Shown: piece by piece, positions 9,387-18,200 of the stretch
Position numbering within the stretch: the first letter of the stretch is position 1
How the letters are laid out: each line of letters opens with the position of its first letter
DNA from: Gammaproteobacteria bacterium
GTDB taxonomy: Bacteria > Pseudomonadota > Gammaproteobacteria > Acidiferrobacterales > Sulfurifustaceae
NCBI GenBank assembly: GCA_004298065.1
Contig: SCRL01000008.1
Span: 1 to 46,216, forward strand
Length of the DNA stretch: 46,216 nt
Reading direction: 5' to 3'
Program-made: the position numbers and the translations under genes
Notes under the pieces: model-generated
The model's database searches: none
The model's input: the letters and a program-made list of their open reading frames with translations, nothing else
Told to the model about the DNA's origin: nothing

Positions 9387-9675
9387 CGCTCCTCCTCCGG
9401 TTCGAGGGCCCACTGCGCGACCGGCATCGTAGGCGTCGGTGCGCGCGCGCAAAATTCCCCGGAAGCACATTTCCGGCGGACGGAAGGAGGAAGGACTCAC
9501 CCGCCATCCGGATGGACGGCGGCACGGGGACTAGTTCGGAGTGACTAGGCAGTTCGTGAAAGAACGAACTGCCAGGGTGTCAGCAGCAATCGAACAATCT
9601 TCGAATGTGCTGCGCTACACACGGTGATTTTGTGTCGTCTTTGGCCGCGTGTAATTTAGCGGAGCGCTCAACAAT
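9387..9675 (-). promoter_or_regulatory. narK1 upstream region; no clear FNR or NarL site seen
   Basis: This 289-base gap separates narL from narK1 on the same strand and should hold the promoter of narK1K2GHJI. I looked for TTGAT-N4-ATCAA, the NarL heptamer pair and a -24/-12 sigma-54 promoter and saw none convincing. It does hold one strong hairpin (9548-9573) and a CATCCGGATG palindrome. Regulation may use degenerate sites, or transcription may continue from narXL. Confidence 0.4.
9548..9573. terminator. Perfect 10-bp hairpin downstream of narL
   Basis: GGCAGTTCGT at 9548-9557 and ACGAACTGCC at 9564-9573 form a perfect stem with a six-base loop. It lies about 100 bases after the narL stop and 160 bases before narK1. 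There is no T-run on either side, so it may be a processing or stabilising hairpin rather than an intrinsic terminator. Confidence 0.5.
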
Positions 9676-10335
9676 TCAGTTCTTCGGAACCAAATCGTGC
9701 TCGACCGCGTATACCGCAGCCTGCACGCGGCTCGTCATGCCGAGCTTCTTGAGAATGCCCTGGATGTGGATCTTCACCGTGCTTTCGGCCAGGTCGAGGG
9801 CGCGGGCGATTTCCTTGTTACTCGCGCCCTTGGTGAGGAAAACGAGGATTTCCCGCTCGCGCGGGGTCAGTCGCTCGTGGTCCGCGGCCGCCGGCGCCGG
9901 GTGCTGGGCGTCGCGGACGTTCTGCATCAGCTTCGCCGTCATCTGCGCCGACATCACCGCCTCGCCCTCGGCGGCGCGGCGCACAGCGTCGATGAGGAAG
10001 TTGGCGTCGATGTTCTTCAGCAGGTAGCCCTGCGCCCCGGCGCGCAGCGTGTCGAGCAGATCCTTGGCGTCCTCGGAAACCGTCAGCATCATCACGTGGG
10101 CCTCGGGCGCCTCTTCCACGATCAGTTGCACCGCCTCGCGCCCGGAGATGCCCGGCATGTGCAGGTCGAGCAGCACCACGTCGGGCTTGAGCGACTTGGC
10201 GCGCTTGACGCCCTCGAGCCCGTCGCCGGCCTCGCCGACCACCTCGATGCCCGGCTGTTTCTGCAGCAGCGCCTTGATGCCACTGCGAAACAGCGTGTGA
10301 TCGTCGACCAGCAGCACTCGGATGGTTCGTTCCAC
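9676..10335 (-). CDS. narL: Nitrate/nitrite response regulator NarL
   Basis: A 219-residue response regulator. The receiver domain (about 1-120) has the acidic pocket VDDHTLF (Asp11, Asp12), phospho-acceptor Asp57 in LLDLHMPG, and Lys107 in YLLKNID. A linker leads to a LuxR-type helix-turn-helix (about 150-215) reading LTPREREILVFLTKGASNKEIARAL. This architecture and the immediate partner narX identify NarL, which activates nar genes when phosphorylated in nitrate. It begins 7 bases after the narX stop, so the two are translationally close. Confidence 0.95.
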   Translation of the reverse strand: MERTIRVLLVDDHTLFRSGIKALLQKQPGIEVVGEAGDGLEGVKRAKSLKPDVVLLDLHMPGISGREAVQLIVEEAPEAHVMMLTVSEDAKDLLDTLRAGAQGYLLKNIDANFLIDAVRRAAEGEAVMSAQMTAKLMQNVRDAQHPAPAAADHERLTPREREILVFLTKGASNKEIARALDLAESTVKIHIQGILKKLGMTSRVQAAVYAVEHDLVPKN

Positions 10336-10342
10336 GGCGGAT

Positions 10343-12328
10343 TCACCCCTGGGAGTTCATCGGAGGCAGCGCCAGCGTCACGGCGGTGCCGCGCCCCGGC
10401 GCCGAGTCCACGTCCAGGCGCGCGCCGATGCGGTGCGCGCGCTCGCGCATGATGCTGATGCCGACGTGCGAGCCCGCCTCCTCGGTTACGCCGCGGGGAT
10501 CGAAACCCCGACCGTCGTCGCGCACCGAGATACGCAGGCCGTCCGCGCCGCCGTGCAGCCCGACCTCCACCTTCGTGGCGCCGGCGTGCTTGCGTACGTT
10601 GGATAGCGCTTCCTGGATGATGTGCAGCACCTGAATGGTGCTCGTGGCGGCCGGCACCATGCCGTCGCCGGATTTGCTGAACGCGGTGCGGATACCGGTC
10701 TGACCCTCGAACTTTTCGAGCGCGCTGCGGACCGCATCGTCGAGCTCGGCGTGGTCCGCCCCGATGCGGAAATGCACCAGCAGCTCGCGGACGTTGTCGT
10801 AGCTTTCCTGGATGCCCTCGCGCATGTTGGCAAGTTCGGCGGCGGCCGCGTCCGGCCGACCCTCGCGCAGCGAGCCTTGCAGCATCTGGGCCTGGATGTT
10901 CAGGAAGGCGAGCGACTGCGCGATGCTGTCGTGCAGCTCCTGCGCCAGCAGGTTGCGTTCCTCGGAAACCGCCATCTCCTTCTCCCGATGCGCGAGGCGC
11001 AGGTTCTCGATCGCCACACCGAGGTGCTGGCCGATGGCCTCCAGCAGCCGCAATTCGTGCGCCTCGATCGTTCGCCCGGTGGGGAAAAACAGCGTGAAGA
11101 GGCCGAGCATCTGGTTCTTGGAACCGATCGGGATCGCGGCCATGGCGGCATGGCCGTCGCGCACACAGTTCATCAGCAGCCCGGTGCCGCCCGGCTGGCG
11201 CGAGAGGTCGAAGGTCAGCGCGGCGCCCTGCATGGCGGCACTGCCGCACAGACAGGTGCCGACCGGCAGCCGTGTCTCGGCCTTGAGGAAGGTGTCGGAC
11301 ATGTTGTGGCCGGCGACGATCTCGAGCTCGCGCGTGGCAGCGTTGACCAGGCGCACCACGCCGCCGGAAGCGTCGAGCAGGCTGCACAGCCGCAGCAGCA
11401 CGCCCTTGCACGCGGCCTCCGTCGTCGAGGGCTCCGCGAGGTAGGCGGCGATCCCGTAGAGCAGCGCGAGCTCGCGGTTTTTCTCCTCCACGCTGCGGGT
11501 TTTCTCCGTCACCCGCTGCTCCAGCGTCGCGTACAGGTCCTGGAGATGGTCGGCCATGCGGTTGAAGCCGGTGGCGAGCTCGCCGAATTCGTCCCGCGTC
11601 ACCACCGGCAGGCGCACGCCGAAGTCCGATTCGGCCATGCGCCCGATGCCGGTCTTGAGCGTCTCCACCGGGCGAATGACGAGGGTGTTGAAGAGATAGA
11701 TCAGCAGCAGCGTGCCGAACAGCGAGAACGCGACGAGGCCGTTCTGAAACACGTACATCAGGTACGTGTGGTGCGCGTTGCTCTGCTCCACCAGCAGTAC
11801 CAGCTCGTTGGCCATCGGCACGTAGCGTTGCACCGTGGCATCGAGCCTGGCGATAAGGCGGCGGCGCTCCGCGTCGTCGCGCACCGTCAGCAATCGCTCG
11901 ATCTGCGGTTTGAGGCCCGCGTCCCACTCGTGACGCAGGGCACGCATCTGCCGCGCCACGCGCGGCTCGCGCGGCAGGAACAAAGGACGGTCCGGATCGC
12001 CGTTTTCGAGCCGGTTGAGCGTGGTCTCGAATTCGTCCATGAGCTGGCGCGCCTCGGCGGTCGCCATGTCGCGCGGGAGCGTGCCGTCGAACATCTGATG
12101 CAGGCGAAAAGCGAGCCCGTAGGTACGCATGCGCAGCGAGCCCGCGTCGTTGATAGCCGCCGCCCCGCCCTCGAGCTGGTGCCCCACGTAGAGCGTGAGC
12201 AGGATCACCGCGAGCGCGAAAACGAAGAACAACATCAGCACGGCGTTGATGCGGGCACCGAGCTTTCGTGGCATCAGCTTCGCGACCGGACTCAGGACCC
12301 GCGCCAGCGGTGTACGCGTCATGTCCAT
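10343..12328 (-). CDS. narX: Nitrate/nitrite sensor histidine kinase NarX
   Basis: Membrane sensor kinase that detects nitrate/nitrite in the periplasm and phosphorylates NarL. The ATG at 12328 (MDMTRTPLARVLSP) gives 661 residues; a second ATG two codons on is equally possible, and neither has a strong ribosome site. Domains in order are: transmembrane helix 1; periplasmic four-helix sensor with the P-box INDAGSLRMRTYGLAFRLHQM that binds nitrate; transmembrane helix 2; HAMP; a GAF-like central module with the Cys-containing GTCLCGSAAM; HisKA_3 helix with the phospho-His in LAQELHDSIAQSLAFL; and HATPase_c with DDGRGFDPRG. The length is larger than E. coli NarX (598) mainly in the sensor and central parts. 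Confidence 0.95.
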   Translation of the reverse strand: MDMTRTPLARVLSPVAKLMPRKLGARINAVLMLFFVFALAVILLTLYVGHQLEGGAAAINDAGSLRMRTYGLAFRLHQMFDGTLPRDMATAEARQLMDEFETTLNRLENGDPDRPLFLPREPRVARQMRALRHEWDAGLKPQIERLLTVRDDAERRRLIARLDATVQRYVPMANELVLLVEQSNAHHTYLMYVFQNGLVAFSLFGTLLLIYLFNTLVIRPVETLKTGIGRMAESDFGVRLPVVTRDEFGELATGFNRMADHLQDLYATLEQRVTEKTRSVEEKNRELALLYGIAAYLAEPSTTEAACKGVLLRLCSLLDASGGVVRLVNAATRELEIVAGHNMSDTFLKAETRLPVGTCLCGSAAMQGAALTFDLSRQPGGTGLLMNCVRDGHAAMAAIPIGSKNQMLGLFTLFFPTGRTIEAHELRLLEAIGQHLGVAIENLRLAHREKEMAVSEERNLLAQELHDSIAQSLAFLNIQAQMLQGSLREGRPDAAAAELANMREGIQESYDNVRELLVHFRIGADHAELDDAVRSALEKFEGQTGIRTAFSKSGDGMVPAATSTIQVLHIIQEALSNVRKHAGATKVEVGLHGGADGLRISVRDDGRGFDPRGVTEEAGSHVGISIMRERAHRIGARLDVDSAPGRGTAVTLALPPMNSQG

Positions 12329-12407
12329 GTTGCTAATCTTGCCACATTGCGTCCGGTTACGGGCGCACGCGAGCGATTCCGACCCCGGGCAGGCGAAAAC
12401 AGGCAGG

Positions 12408-12649
12408 ATGAACACCCCGCACTGCATCGCGGTCATCCTCACCGCGCGCGATGCGGGCAGGAGTAAAACCGCGGTGACAACGCCTCGCGCGGAGTGCCTC
12501 GATGTACACTTTCATCCGCTCGACGTGACGAGCGAGCAAGGCGTCGAAACGCAGGTGCGCCATATCAAACGCGAACGCGGCCGTCTTGACATTCTGGTCA
12601 ACAACGCCAGCGTGGTGCTCGATCGCTTCGACCGCGTCGCCTGGGTCTC
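12408..12649 (+). pseudogene. Short-chain dehydrogenase fragment (N-terminus lost, C-terminus missing)
   Basis: Frame starting at the ATG at 12408 reads VILTARDAGRS, then LDVHFHPLDVTSEQGVETQV and GRLDILVNNASVVLD. These are the beta2 through NNAG region of a carbonyl-reductase-like SDR. The GxxxGxG nucleotide-binding start is absent, and after DRFDRVAWVS the similarity stops abruptly; the YxxxK catalytic part is not found. The fragment abuts the NarL-type remnant in another frame. It is a relic, unlikely to make an active enzyme. Confidence 0.75.
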
Positions 12650-12652
12650 GCC

Positions 12653-12893
12653 GCCGGCGCGCTGCGCGCGGACAGCCGGCCGGCCGACACGGACAAGGCC
12701 GGCCTCACCGAGCGCGAACACGAGATCCTGCGGCTCATCGCCGAGGGCCTGAGCAACAAGGTCATCGCGCGCCGACTCGAGATCAGCGAGGGAACCGTCA
12801 AGGTGCACGTCAAGCACCTGCTGAAGAAACTCGGCCTGCGCTCGCACGTGGAAGGAAGCCGCGGTGTGGGTGACGGGGCGTCACAAGGACTGA
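12653..12893 (+). pseudogene. C-terminal fragment of a second NarL-type regulator, frameshifted
   Basis: The frame from 12653 encodes LTEREHEILRLIAEGLSNKV followed by EISEGTVKVHVKHLLKKLGL, a LuxR/NarL helix-turn-helix. No receiver domain is upstream. At 12850-12857 the tandem GGAAGGAA shifts the frame; removing one GGAA restores HVEAAVWVTGRHKD and a TGA at 12891, a NarL-like ending. It is on the strand opposite to the intact narXL. Its 5' part was lost at the junction with the SDR fragment. Confidence 0.78.
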
Positions 12894-13000
12894 CCGTCCT
12901 TCGCGGCAGATAGCGCCGATGTCGGCCGCACGTTTTCCATTCGCGAGCGAATCGGTATATTAGGTGCACATATCGCCCATCATGCCAGCGGGTAAATTCT

Positions 13001-13540
13001 GTGAGTAAAAAAATCAAAGGCCCTTTTGTTCCCCTGAACGTCGCCGTGCTCACGGTTTCCGACACGCGCACGCGCGAAAACGACACCTCCGGTGACCTGA
13101 TCCAGGAGCGGCTGGAAACCGCCGGACACAAGGTAACGAGCCGCGCGATCCTCAAGGATGACGTGGAAGCCCTGCGCACGCAGTTGCGCGCCTGGATAGC
13201 GGACAAGAGCGTGGACGCGGTGATCTCCACCGGCGGCACCGGACTCACGAAACGCGACGTCACCCCGGAAGCGGTGACGCCGCTCCTCACCAAGTCTATT
13301 CCCGGATTCGGCGAACTTTTCCGCTGGCTCTCCTACGAAGAGATCGGAACATCGACGATCGAGTCGCGCGCCTTTGCAGGGGTGGCCGAGGATACGCTGA
13401 TGTTCTGCCTGCCGGGCTCGACCGGCGCCTGCCGCACGGGTATGGATAAAATCATTCTTCCGCAGTTGAATGCCGGAACCGCGCCGTGCAATCTCACGGA
13501 GATGCTGCCGCGCATCCGCCACGATCCCCCGCCCAAATGA
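13001..13540 (+). CDS. moaB: Molybdenum cofactor biosynthesis protein MoaB/Mog family
   Basis: A 179-residue MoCF/Mog-fold protein, which adenylylates or otherwise processes molybdopterin on the way to Moco, required here by NarG. The start is a GTG at 13001 (MSKKIKGPFVPLNVAVLTVSD); no in-frame ATG is nearby. Family motifs are VLTVSDTRTRENDTSG near the N-terminus, the STGGTGLTKRDVTPEA loop that binds substrate, and LPGSTGACRTGMDKIILPQL. The sequence is closer to MoaB than to the MogA branch, but the function is shared. It is followed after two bases by the repeat ORF and then moaC. Confidence 0.92.
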   Translation: MSKKIKGPFVPLNVAVLTVSDTRTRENDTSGDLIQERLETAGHKVTSRAILKDDVEALRTQLRAWIADKSVDAVISTGGTGLTKRDVTPEAVTPLLTKSIPGFGELFRWLSYEEIGTSTIESRAFAGVAEDTLMFCLPGSTGACRTGMDKIILPQLNAGTAPCNLTEMLPRIRHDPPPK

Positions 13541-13542
13541 TT

Positions 13543-13710
13543 ATGTCAGGACGAACGAGCGCAGCGAGTAGAGCTTCCTTAATGACAAGACGAACGGAGC
13601 GAAGCGGAGTAAAGCGTCATTTTATGGCGGGACGAACGAAGCGCAGCGGAGCAGGGCGAGATATTATGGCAAGACGAGCGGAGCGAAGCGGAGCAGGGCT
13701 ACATTTATGA
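13543..13710 (+). repeat. Four tandem 39-42 bp repeats between moaB and moaC; potential 55-aa repeat peptide
   Basis: Four units begin TTATG or TAATG with ATGs at 13543, 13582, 13624 and 13666, spaced 39, 42 and 42 bases. Each contains GACGA(A/G)CG followed by GCGCAGCG or GCGAAGCGGAG. All spacings are multiples of three, so the array is an open frame of 55 codons. Its units read [41 protein letters not shown] and [14 protein letters not shown], and its TGA overlaps the moaC ATG (ATGA). It starts two bases after the moaB stop. Whether it is translated is unknown; it may instead be a purine-rich RNA element, since the units contain several Shine-Dalgarno-like GGAG motifs. Confidence 0.75.
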
Positions 13711-14189
13711 GCAAGCTCACGCACCTTAATAAGCAAGGTGAGGCCCACATGGTGGACGTGGGCGCGAAGCCTTCAACCGAACGCGAAGCCGTCGCGGAAG
13801 GGATCATCCGCATGAAACCGGAAACGCTCGCGTTGATCGTTGAAGGCGGCCACAAAAAAGGCGACGTGCTCGCCACCGCGCGCATTGCCGGCATCCTGGC
13901 GGCGAAAAAGACCGCCGAGCTGATACCGCTGTGCCACCCGATCCCGGTCACGGCCATCGAGATCGAACTGACGCCGCAACCCGAAACCGCGTCGGTGCTG
14001 GCCCGCGCCACGGTACGCACCCAGGCCCAGACTGGCGTCGAGATGGAAGCGCTCGCCGCGGTCGAAATCGCGCTCCTTACCGTCTACGACATGTGCAAGG
14101 CCGTGGACCGCGGCATGGAAATCACCGATATCCGGCTGGTTTCCAAGCACGGTGGGCGCTCCGGCCCCTGGCAGCGCGGGCAGGACTGA
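13707..14189 (+). CDS. moaC: Cyclic pyranopterin monophosphate synthase MoaC
   Basis: MoaC converts 3',8-cyclo-GTP, the MoaA product, to cPMP in molybdenum-cofactor synthesis. The 160-residue product has normal length. Diagnostic motifs are [18 protein letters not shown] near the N-terminus, [58 protein letters not shown] and the closing [10 protein letters not shown]. The ATG overlaps the stop of the 13543-13710 repeat ORF, so translation may be coupled. moaA is not in the window. Confidence 0.97.
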   Translation: MSKLTHLNKQGEAHMVDVGAKPSTEREAVAEGIIRMKPETLALIVEGGHKKGDVLATARIAGILAAKKTAELIPLCHPIPVTAIEIELTPQPETASVLARATVRTQAQTGVEMEALAAVEIALLTVYDMCKAVDRGMEITDIRLVSKHGGRSGPWQRGQD

Positions 14190-14262
14190 CCGGCTGGCGT
14201 CCCGGCCACCTGCGGCGTTAGATTAGAAGGAGTTCCTCACCTGTCCCTGCAGGAGGTTCTCC

Positions 14263-14466
14263 ATGGAACAGAACGTCGGCAGCACCGAGAAGGTCATCCG
14301 CATCGTCGTCGGTCTTGCGATCCTGAGTCTCTTGTTCCTGCTCGAAGGCCCCAACCGCTGGTTCGGCCTCATCGGCCTCGCGCCGATCCTGACCGCGGTC
14401 GTCGGCTGGTGCCCGGCGTGGTCGGTGCTCGGCATCAACACCTGCAAGACCAAGACCGGCGCCTGA
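14263..14466 (+). CDS. DUF2892 (YgaP-type) small inner membrane protein
   Basis: A 67-residue protein beginning MEQNVGSTEKVIRIVVGLAIL with two membrane segments (about 10-28 and 36-53) and the conserved GWCPAWSVLGINTC near the end. DUF2892 proteins share this fold and the CP/NTC cysteines; their role is not established, though the domain is fused to rhodanese in YgaP. AGGAGG stands before the ATG. The gene ends four bases from the convergent SGNH hydrolase. Confidence 0.88.
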   Translation: MEQNVGSTEKVIRIVVGLAILSLLFLLEGPNRWFGLIGLAPILTAVVGWCPAWSVLGINTCKTKTGA

Positions 14467-14470
14467 TCTG

Positions 14471-15085
14471 TTAGAGCGCGCCGGCCTCGCGCAGCTTGTC
14501 GTACAACCGCTGCGCCAGCCGCCGGTAGCCCTCGGCGTTGGGATGGATCGGATCGGACTTGAGCGCACGGTCGCCCTCGATCGCGCGCAGGGTTTCACCG
14601 TCGTACGGCAGTCGATATTCCTTCGCCAGCCGCGGATACAGCTCGGGTACGTCGAGCAGCAACCCCGGCGCCGGCACGCCCACCAGCACCACCGCGATCC
14701 CGCGCGCACGCGACGTGTCCACCATCGCGCGCAGGTTGCGCGCAAGCTCGTCCGGGCTGCCCTTGCGCAGCAGGTCGTTACCGCCGTGCATGAGGATCAG
14801 CAACTGCGGGCGATGCTCGTCCAGCAGTCCCGGCAGGCGCGCCAGGCCTTCGCCGCTCACTTCGCCCGGCACGCCGGCATTCACGACCCGCCGGGCGGTG
14901 AGCGCGGCGAGTACCGAAGGATAGCTCTGCGCGCCGTCGGCGCCGGTGCCGTAGGTCAGGCTGTCGCCGAAGGCGAGGATAACGGCATCGGATGCAAGCC
15001 GCGGCAGCGACGGCGGCGCCGAGCAGGCCGCCAACGCCAGCAGCAGCGTAACGAAGATATTTCTAAAGTAAGCGTTCCATTTCAT
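14471..15085 (-). CDS. SGNH/GDSL-family arylesterase/lysophospholipase-like lipoprotein
   Basis: A TesA-like hydrolase of about 204 residues. The start at 15085 (MKWNAYFRNIFVTL) is chosen because GAGG lies seven bases upstream; an ATG two codons earlier is too close. A lipobox LALAAC near residue 20 suggests a lipoprotein. The four SGNH blocks are visible: AFGDSLTYGTG (nucleophile Ser), VNAGVPGEVSGEG (Gly), LMHGGNDLLRK (Asn), and SDPIHPNAEGYRRLA (Asp-x2-His). Substrate is not determined; acyl esters are likely. It diverges from the oxidoreductase at 15219, sharing the intergenic region that holds the FNR-like palindrome. Confidence 0.88.
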   Translation of the reverse strand: MKWNAYFRNIFVTLLLALAACSAPPSLPRLASDAVILAFGDSLTYGTGADGAQSYPSVLAALTARRVVNAGVPGEVSGEGLARLPGLLDEHRPQLLILMHGGNDLLRKGSPDELARNLRAMVDTSRARGIAVVLVGVPAPGLLLDVPELYPRLAKEYRLPYDGETLRAIEGDRALKSDPIHPNAEGYRRLAQRLYDKLREAGAL

Positions 15086-15124
15086 GAGCATCCCTCGCAA
15101 AGCGCGGGGGCTTTTTGGCCACAC

Positions 15125-15142
15125 GCATGATCTGAATCATGC
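15125..15142 (+). promoter_or_regulatory. FNR-like palindrome and promoter of the GltD-PyrK fusion gene
   Basis: GCATGATctgaATCATGC is a perfect 7-bp inverted repeat. Its core ATGAT-N4-ATCAT differs from the FNR/ANR consensus TTGAT-N4-ATCAA only at the outer base of each half. A -10-like TACAAT lies at 15162-15167, placing the centre near -41, the position for class II FNR activation. It sits 77 bases before the oxidoreductase ATG. Anaerobic induction is inferred. Confidence 0.65.
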
Positions 15143-15218
15143 ATTCCATTTTATAAGGAAATACAATACGCGCCCTGCCCCGGAATCGGGGCCTTCGCCG
15201 CACTCACCGAAGCCATTC

Positions 15219-18200
15219 ATGTCCAAACCTGAAATTCGCCCCTCCGAGCCCCCGCTGGGCCTCGGCTTCAGCTTCGCCGAACTACGCACGCTCCCGGGAC
15301 TCGAGCGCCTCGACGCGCTGTTTCTCGAGCGGCTGCGCGCCCACGACGCCGGACGCCACGCCGCCCTGCTCGCCTACCGCCAAAACGGCGGCGGGCTGTC
15401 GGCGACGGAAACAAGTGAATTGCTGCTCGCCTGCTCGCCGCTGCTGGATGAAATCGTCGCCGAGGTCTTCGGCATCGAGCACGAGCTGAAAACCGTTCGC
15501 GACGAAACGCTTTCGCACGACCCCGTGTTCCAGTTCAAGAAAGAGTTCGTCCTCAAGCGCGCGCGCCGGCGCCTGAGCAAGAAGGACGAATTCGAATCGT
15601 TCGCCGAACTCGACCGCTGGCTGATTGCAACACTTGCACAGGCCAGCCTGACGCCAAACGATCGCGAGCTGGCTGTTGCCAAACTCGGTCAGCAATTGCT
15701 GCAAGACGAGAAAGCGAATACCGACGCCGTGGATAAGCTCGCGCGCTGGTGCGTGCGTGCATTGACGGCACCGGAAGGAAAACAGGCGACACGCGACTGG
15801 ACAAGTTTCCGCCTGCCGCAGCCGCGCGAGCACGAAAAACTGGTGCCGATCGTGCCGCTCGCCAACGATGCTCTCGGGCGCGTGCAGGGCCCGCCGGCGC
15901 ACTTCCGCCGGCGCGACGGCTTCGGGCTCACCGACCGCCGCGCCGGCGCGCGCGAGGCGCTGGCCGAGATCAACTACTGCATCTACTGCCACGACCACGA
16001 CGGCGATTTCTGCTCCAAGGGCTTCCCCGAGAAGAAGGGCGAGCCGGACAAGGGCCTCAAGGTCGACCCGCTCGGCGTCACGCTCACCGGCTGCCCGCTG
16101 GACGAGAAAATCTCCGAGATGCACAGCTTGAAGCGCGACGGCCACACCGTGGCCGCGCTCGCGATGATCATGGCGGACAATCCGATGTGCCCGGCCACCG
16201 GCCATCGCATCTGCAACGACTGCATGAAGGCCTGCATCTACCAGAAGCAGGACCCGGTCAACATCCCGCAGACCGAAACGCGCTGCCTCACCGACGTGCT
16301 TACGCTCCCGTGGGGCGTGGAGATTTACGACCTGCTCACGCGCTGGAATCCGCTGCGCGCGCGCCAGTGGCTGCCGAAGCCGTATAACGGCCTCAAGGTA
16401 TTGGTGTGCGGCATGGGGCCGGCGGGCTTCACGCTGTCGCACCATCTCTTGATGGAAGGCTTCGCCGTGGTCGGCACCGAGGGTCTCAAGATCGAGCCGC
16501 TGCCGCAGACGCTGATCGACCAGCCGGTGCGCGACTGGAAGACGCTTGAAGAAGAGCTCGACAAACGTGTCATGACCGGCTTCGGCGGCGTCGCCGAATA
16601 CGGCATCACGGTGCGCTGGGACAAGAATTTCCTCAAGCTCATTTATCTTTCGCTGCTGCGCCGGCCGCAGTTCCAGATCTTCGGCGGCGTGCGCTTTGGT
16701 GGCACGGTCACGGTCGAGGACGCCTGGACGCTCGGCTTCGACCACGTGGCCATCGCTGTCGGCGCCGGCCTGCCGCAGGCGCTGCCGATCCCCGGCTCGC
16801 TCGCGCGCGGCATGCGCCAGGCGAACGATTTCCTCATGGCGCTGCAGCTCACCGGCGCCGCCAAGATGAACAGCCTCGCCAACCTGCAGTTGCGCCTGCC
16901 GGCGGTGGTCATCGGCGGCGGCCTCACCGGCATCGACACCGCCACCGAGGCGCAGGCGTACTACATCGTGCAGGTGGAGAAGACGCTTGAGCGCTACGAA
17001 AAGCTCGTGGCGGCGCTGGGTGAAACCAAGGTCCGCGAAGGCCTGGACGACGAGTCGCTCGCGACGCTCGACGAATACCTTTCCCACGGGCGCGCGGTAC
17101 GCGCCGAGCGTGCCCGGGCGGTGCGCGCCGAGGAGGCGCCGAATTTCGTACCGCTGTTGCAGTCCTGGGGCGGCGTGACCGTGGCCTACCGCCGCTCGAT
17201 GCACGACTCGCCGGCGTACACGCGCAACCACGAGGAAATCACCAAGGCGTTCGAGGAAGGCATTTACTACGCCGAGGCGCTCGATCCGAAGGCGGCGAAG
17301 CTCGACCGTTACGGCCACATCGAGGCCATGGTGTTCCACAAACAGGTGCGTGACGACGCCGGCAAGTGGCGCGCGAGCGACGAGGAAATCACGCTGCCGG
17401 TGCGCGCGGTGCTGGTCGCTACCGGCGCGCGCCCGAACGTCGCCTACGAATTCGAGCACAAGGGCCACTTCGCCAAGGAGAAGGGCCACTACCAGACGCA
17501 TCGTCTGGTGCACGGCACGCTCGAACCGGTGGCGGTGAACCCGCACTGCAAGGACCCGGGCTTCGGCGCCTTCACCTCCTACCAGCACGACCATTGGCGC
17601 GTGAGCATCGTCGGCGACACCCATCCGGTGTTCAACGGCAGCGTGGTCAAGGCCGTGGCCTCGGGCCAGAAGATTTACCCCAAGATTGTCGAGGCGCTCG
17701 GCGAGCGCGTACACCATCGCGGCGACGTGGCCGAATACGGGCGCTTCCGCGCGCGCATGCAGGAGCAGTTCAGCGCCACGGTCGAATCCGTGAAGCGCGT
17801 CTCGCCCTCGACGGTGGAACTCACCGTGCGCGCGCCGCTGGCGGCGAAGCGCTTCAAGCCCGGGCAATTTTTCCGCCTCCAGAACTTCGAAACGCGCGCG
17901 CCGTTGCTCGATGGCACGCGCCTGCTCACCGAGGCGCTGGCGCTCGCCGGTGCGAAAGTGGACGCAGCCACGGGGCGCATTTCGCTCATGGTCACCGAGT
18001 ACGGCGCGAGCGCGCGCCTGGTGGCGACACTGCAGCCGGGCGAGCCGGTGCTGCTCATGGGTCCGACCGGCGTGCGTACCCGGATCGCCGAAGGCGGCGA
18101 AACCACGCTGGTCATCGGCGGCCGGCGCGCGGCGGCGACGCTGCTCTCCGTCGGGCCGGCGATGCGCGCCGCCGGCAACCGCGTGCTGTTCGCCGCCGGC

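Noticed and set aside
9605-9660. ACACACGGTGATTTTGTGT as a possible CRP/FNR operator
   Set aside because: Does not fit TTGAT-N4-ATCAA or TGTGA-N6-TCACA well; arms are short.
12953-12985. Possible ModE-like site (CGGTATAT ... ATATCG) before moaB
   Set aside because: The halves do not line up as a proper inverted repeat and spacing differs from the known ModE operator. A TATATT -10 explains part of it.
15282-17867. 861-codon antisense frame over the oxidoreductase
   Set aside because: Same reason: composition-driven antisense frame with no family similarity.
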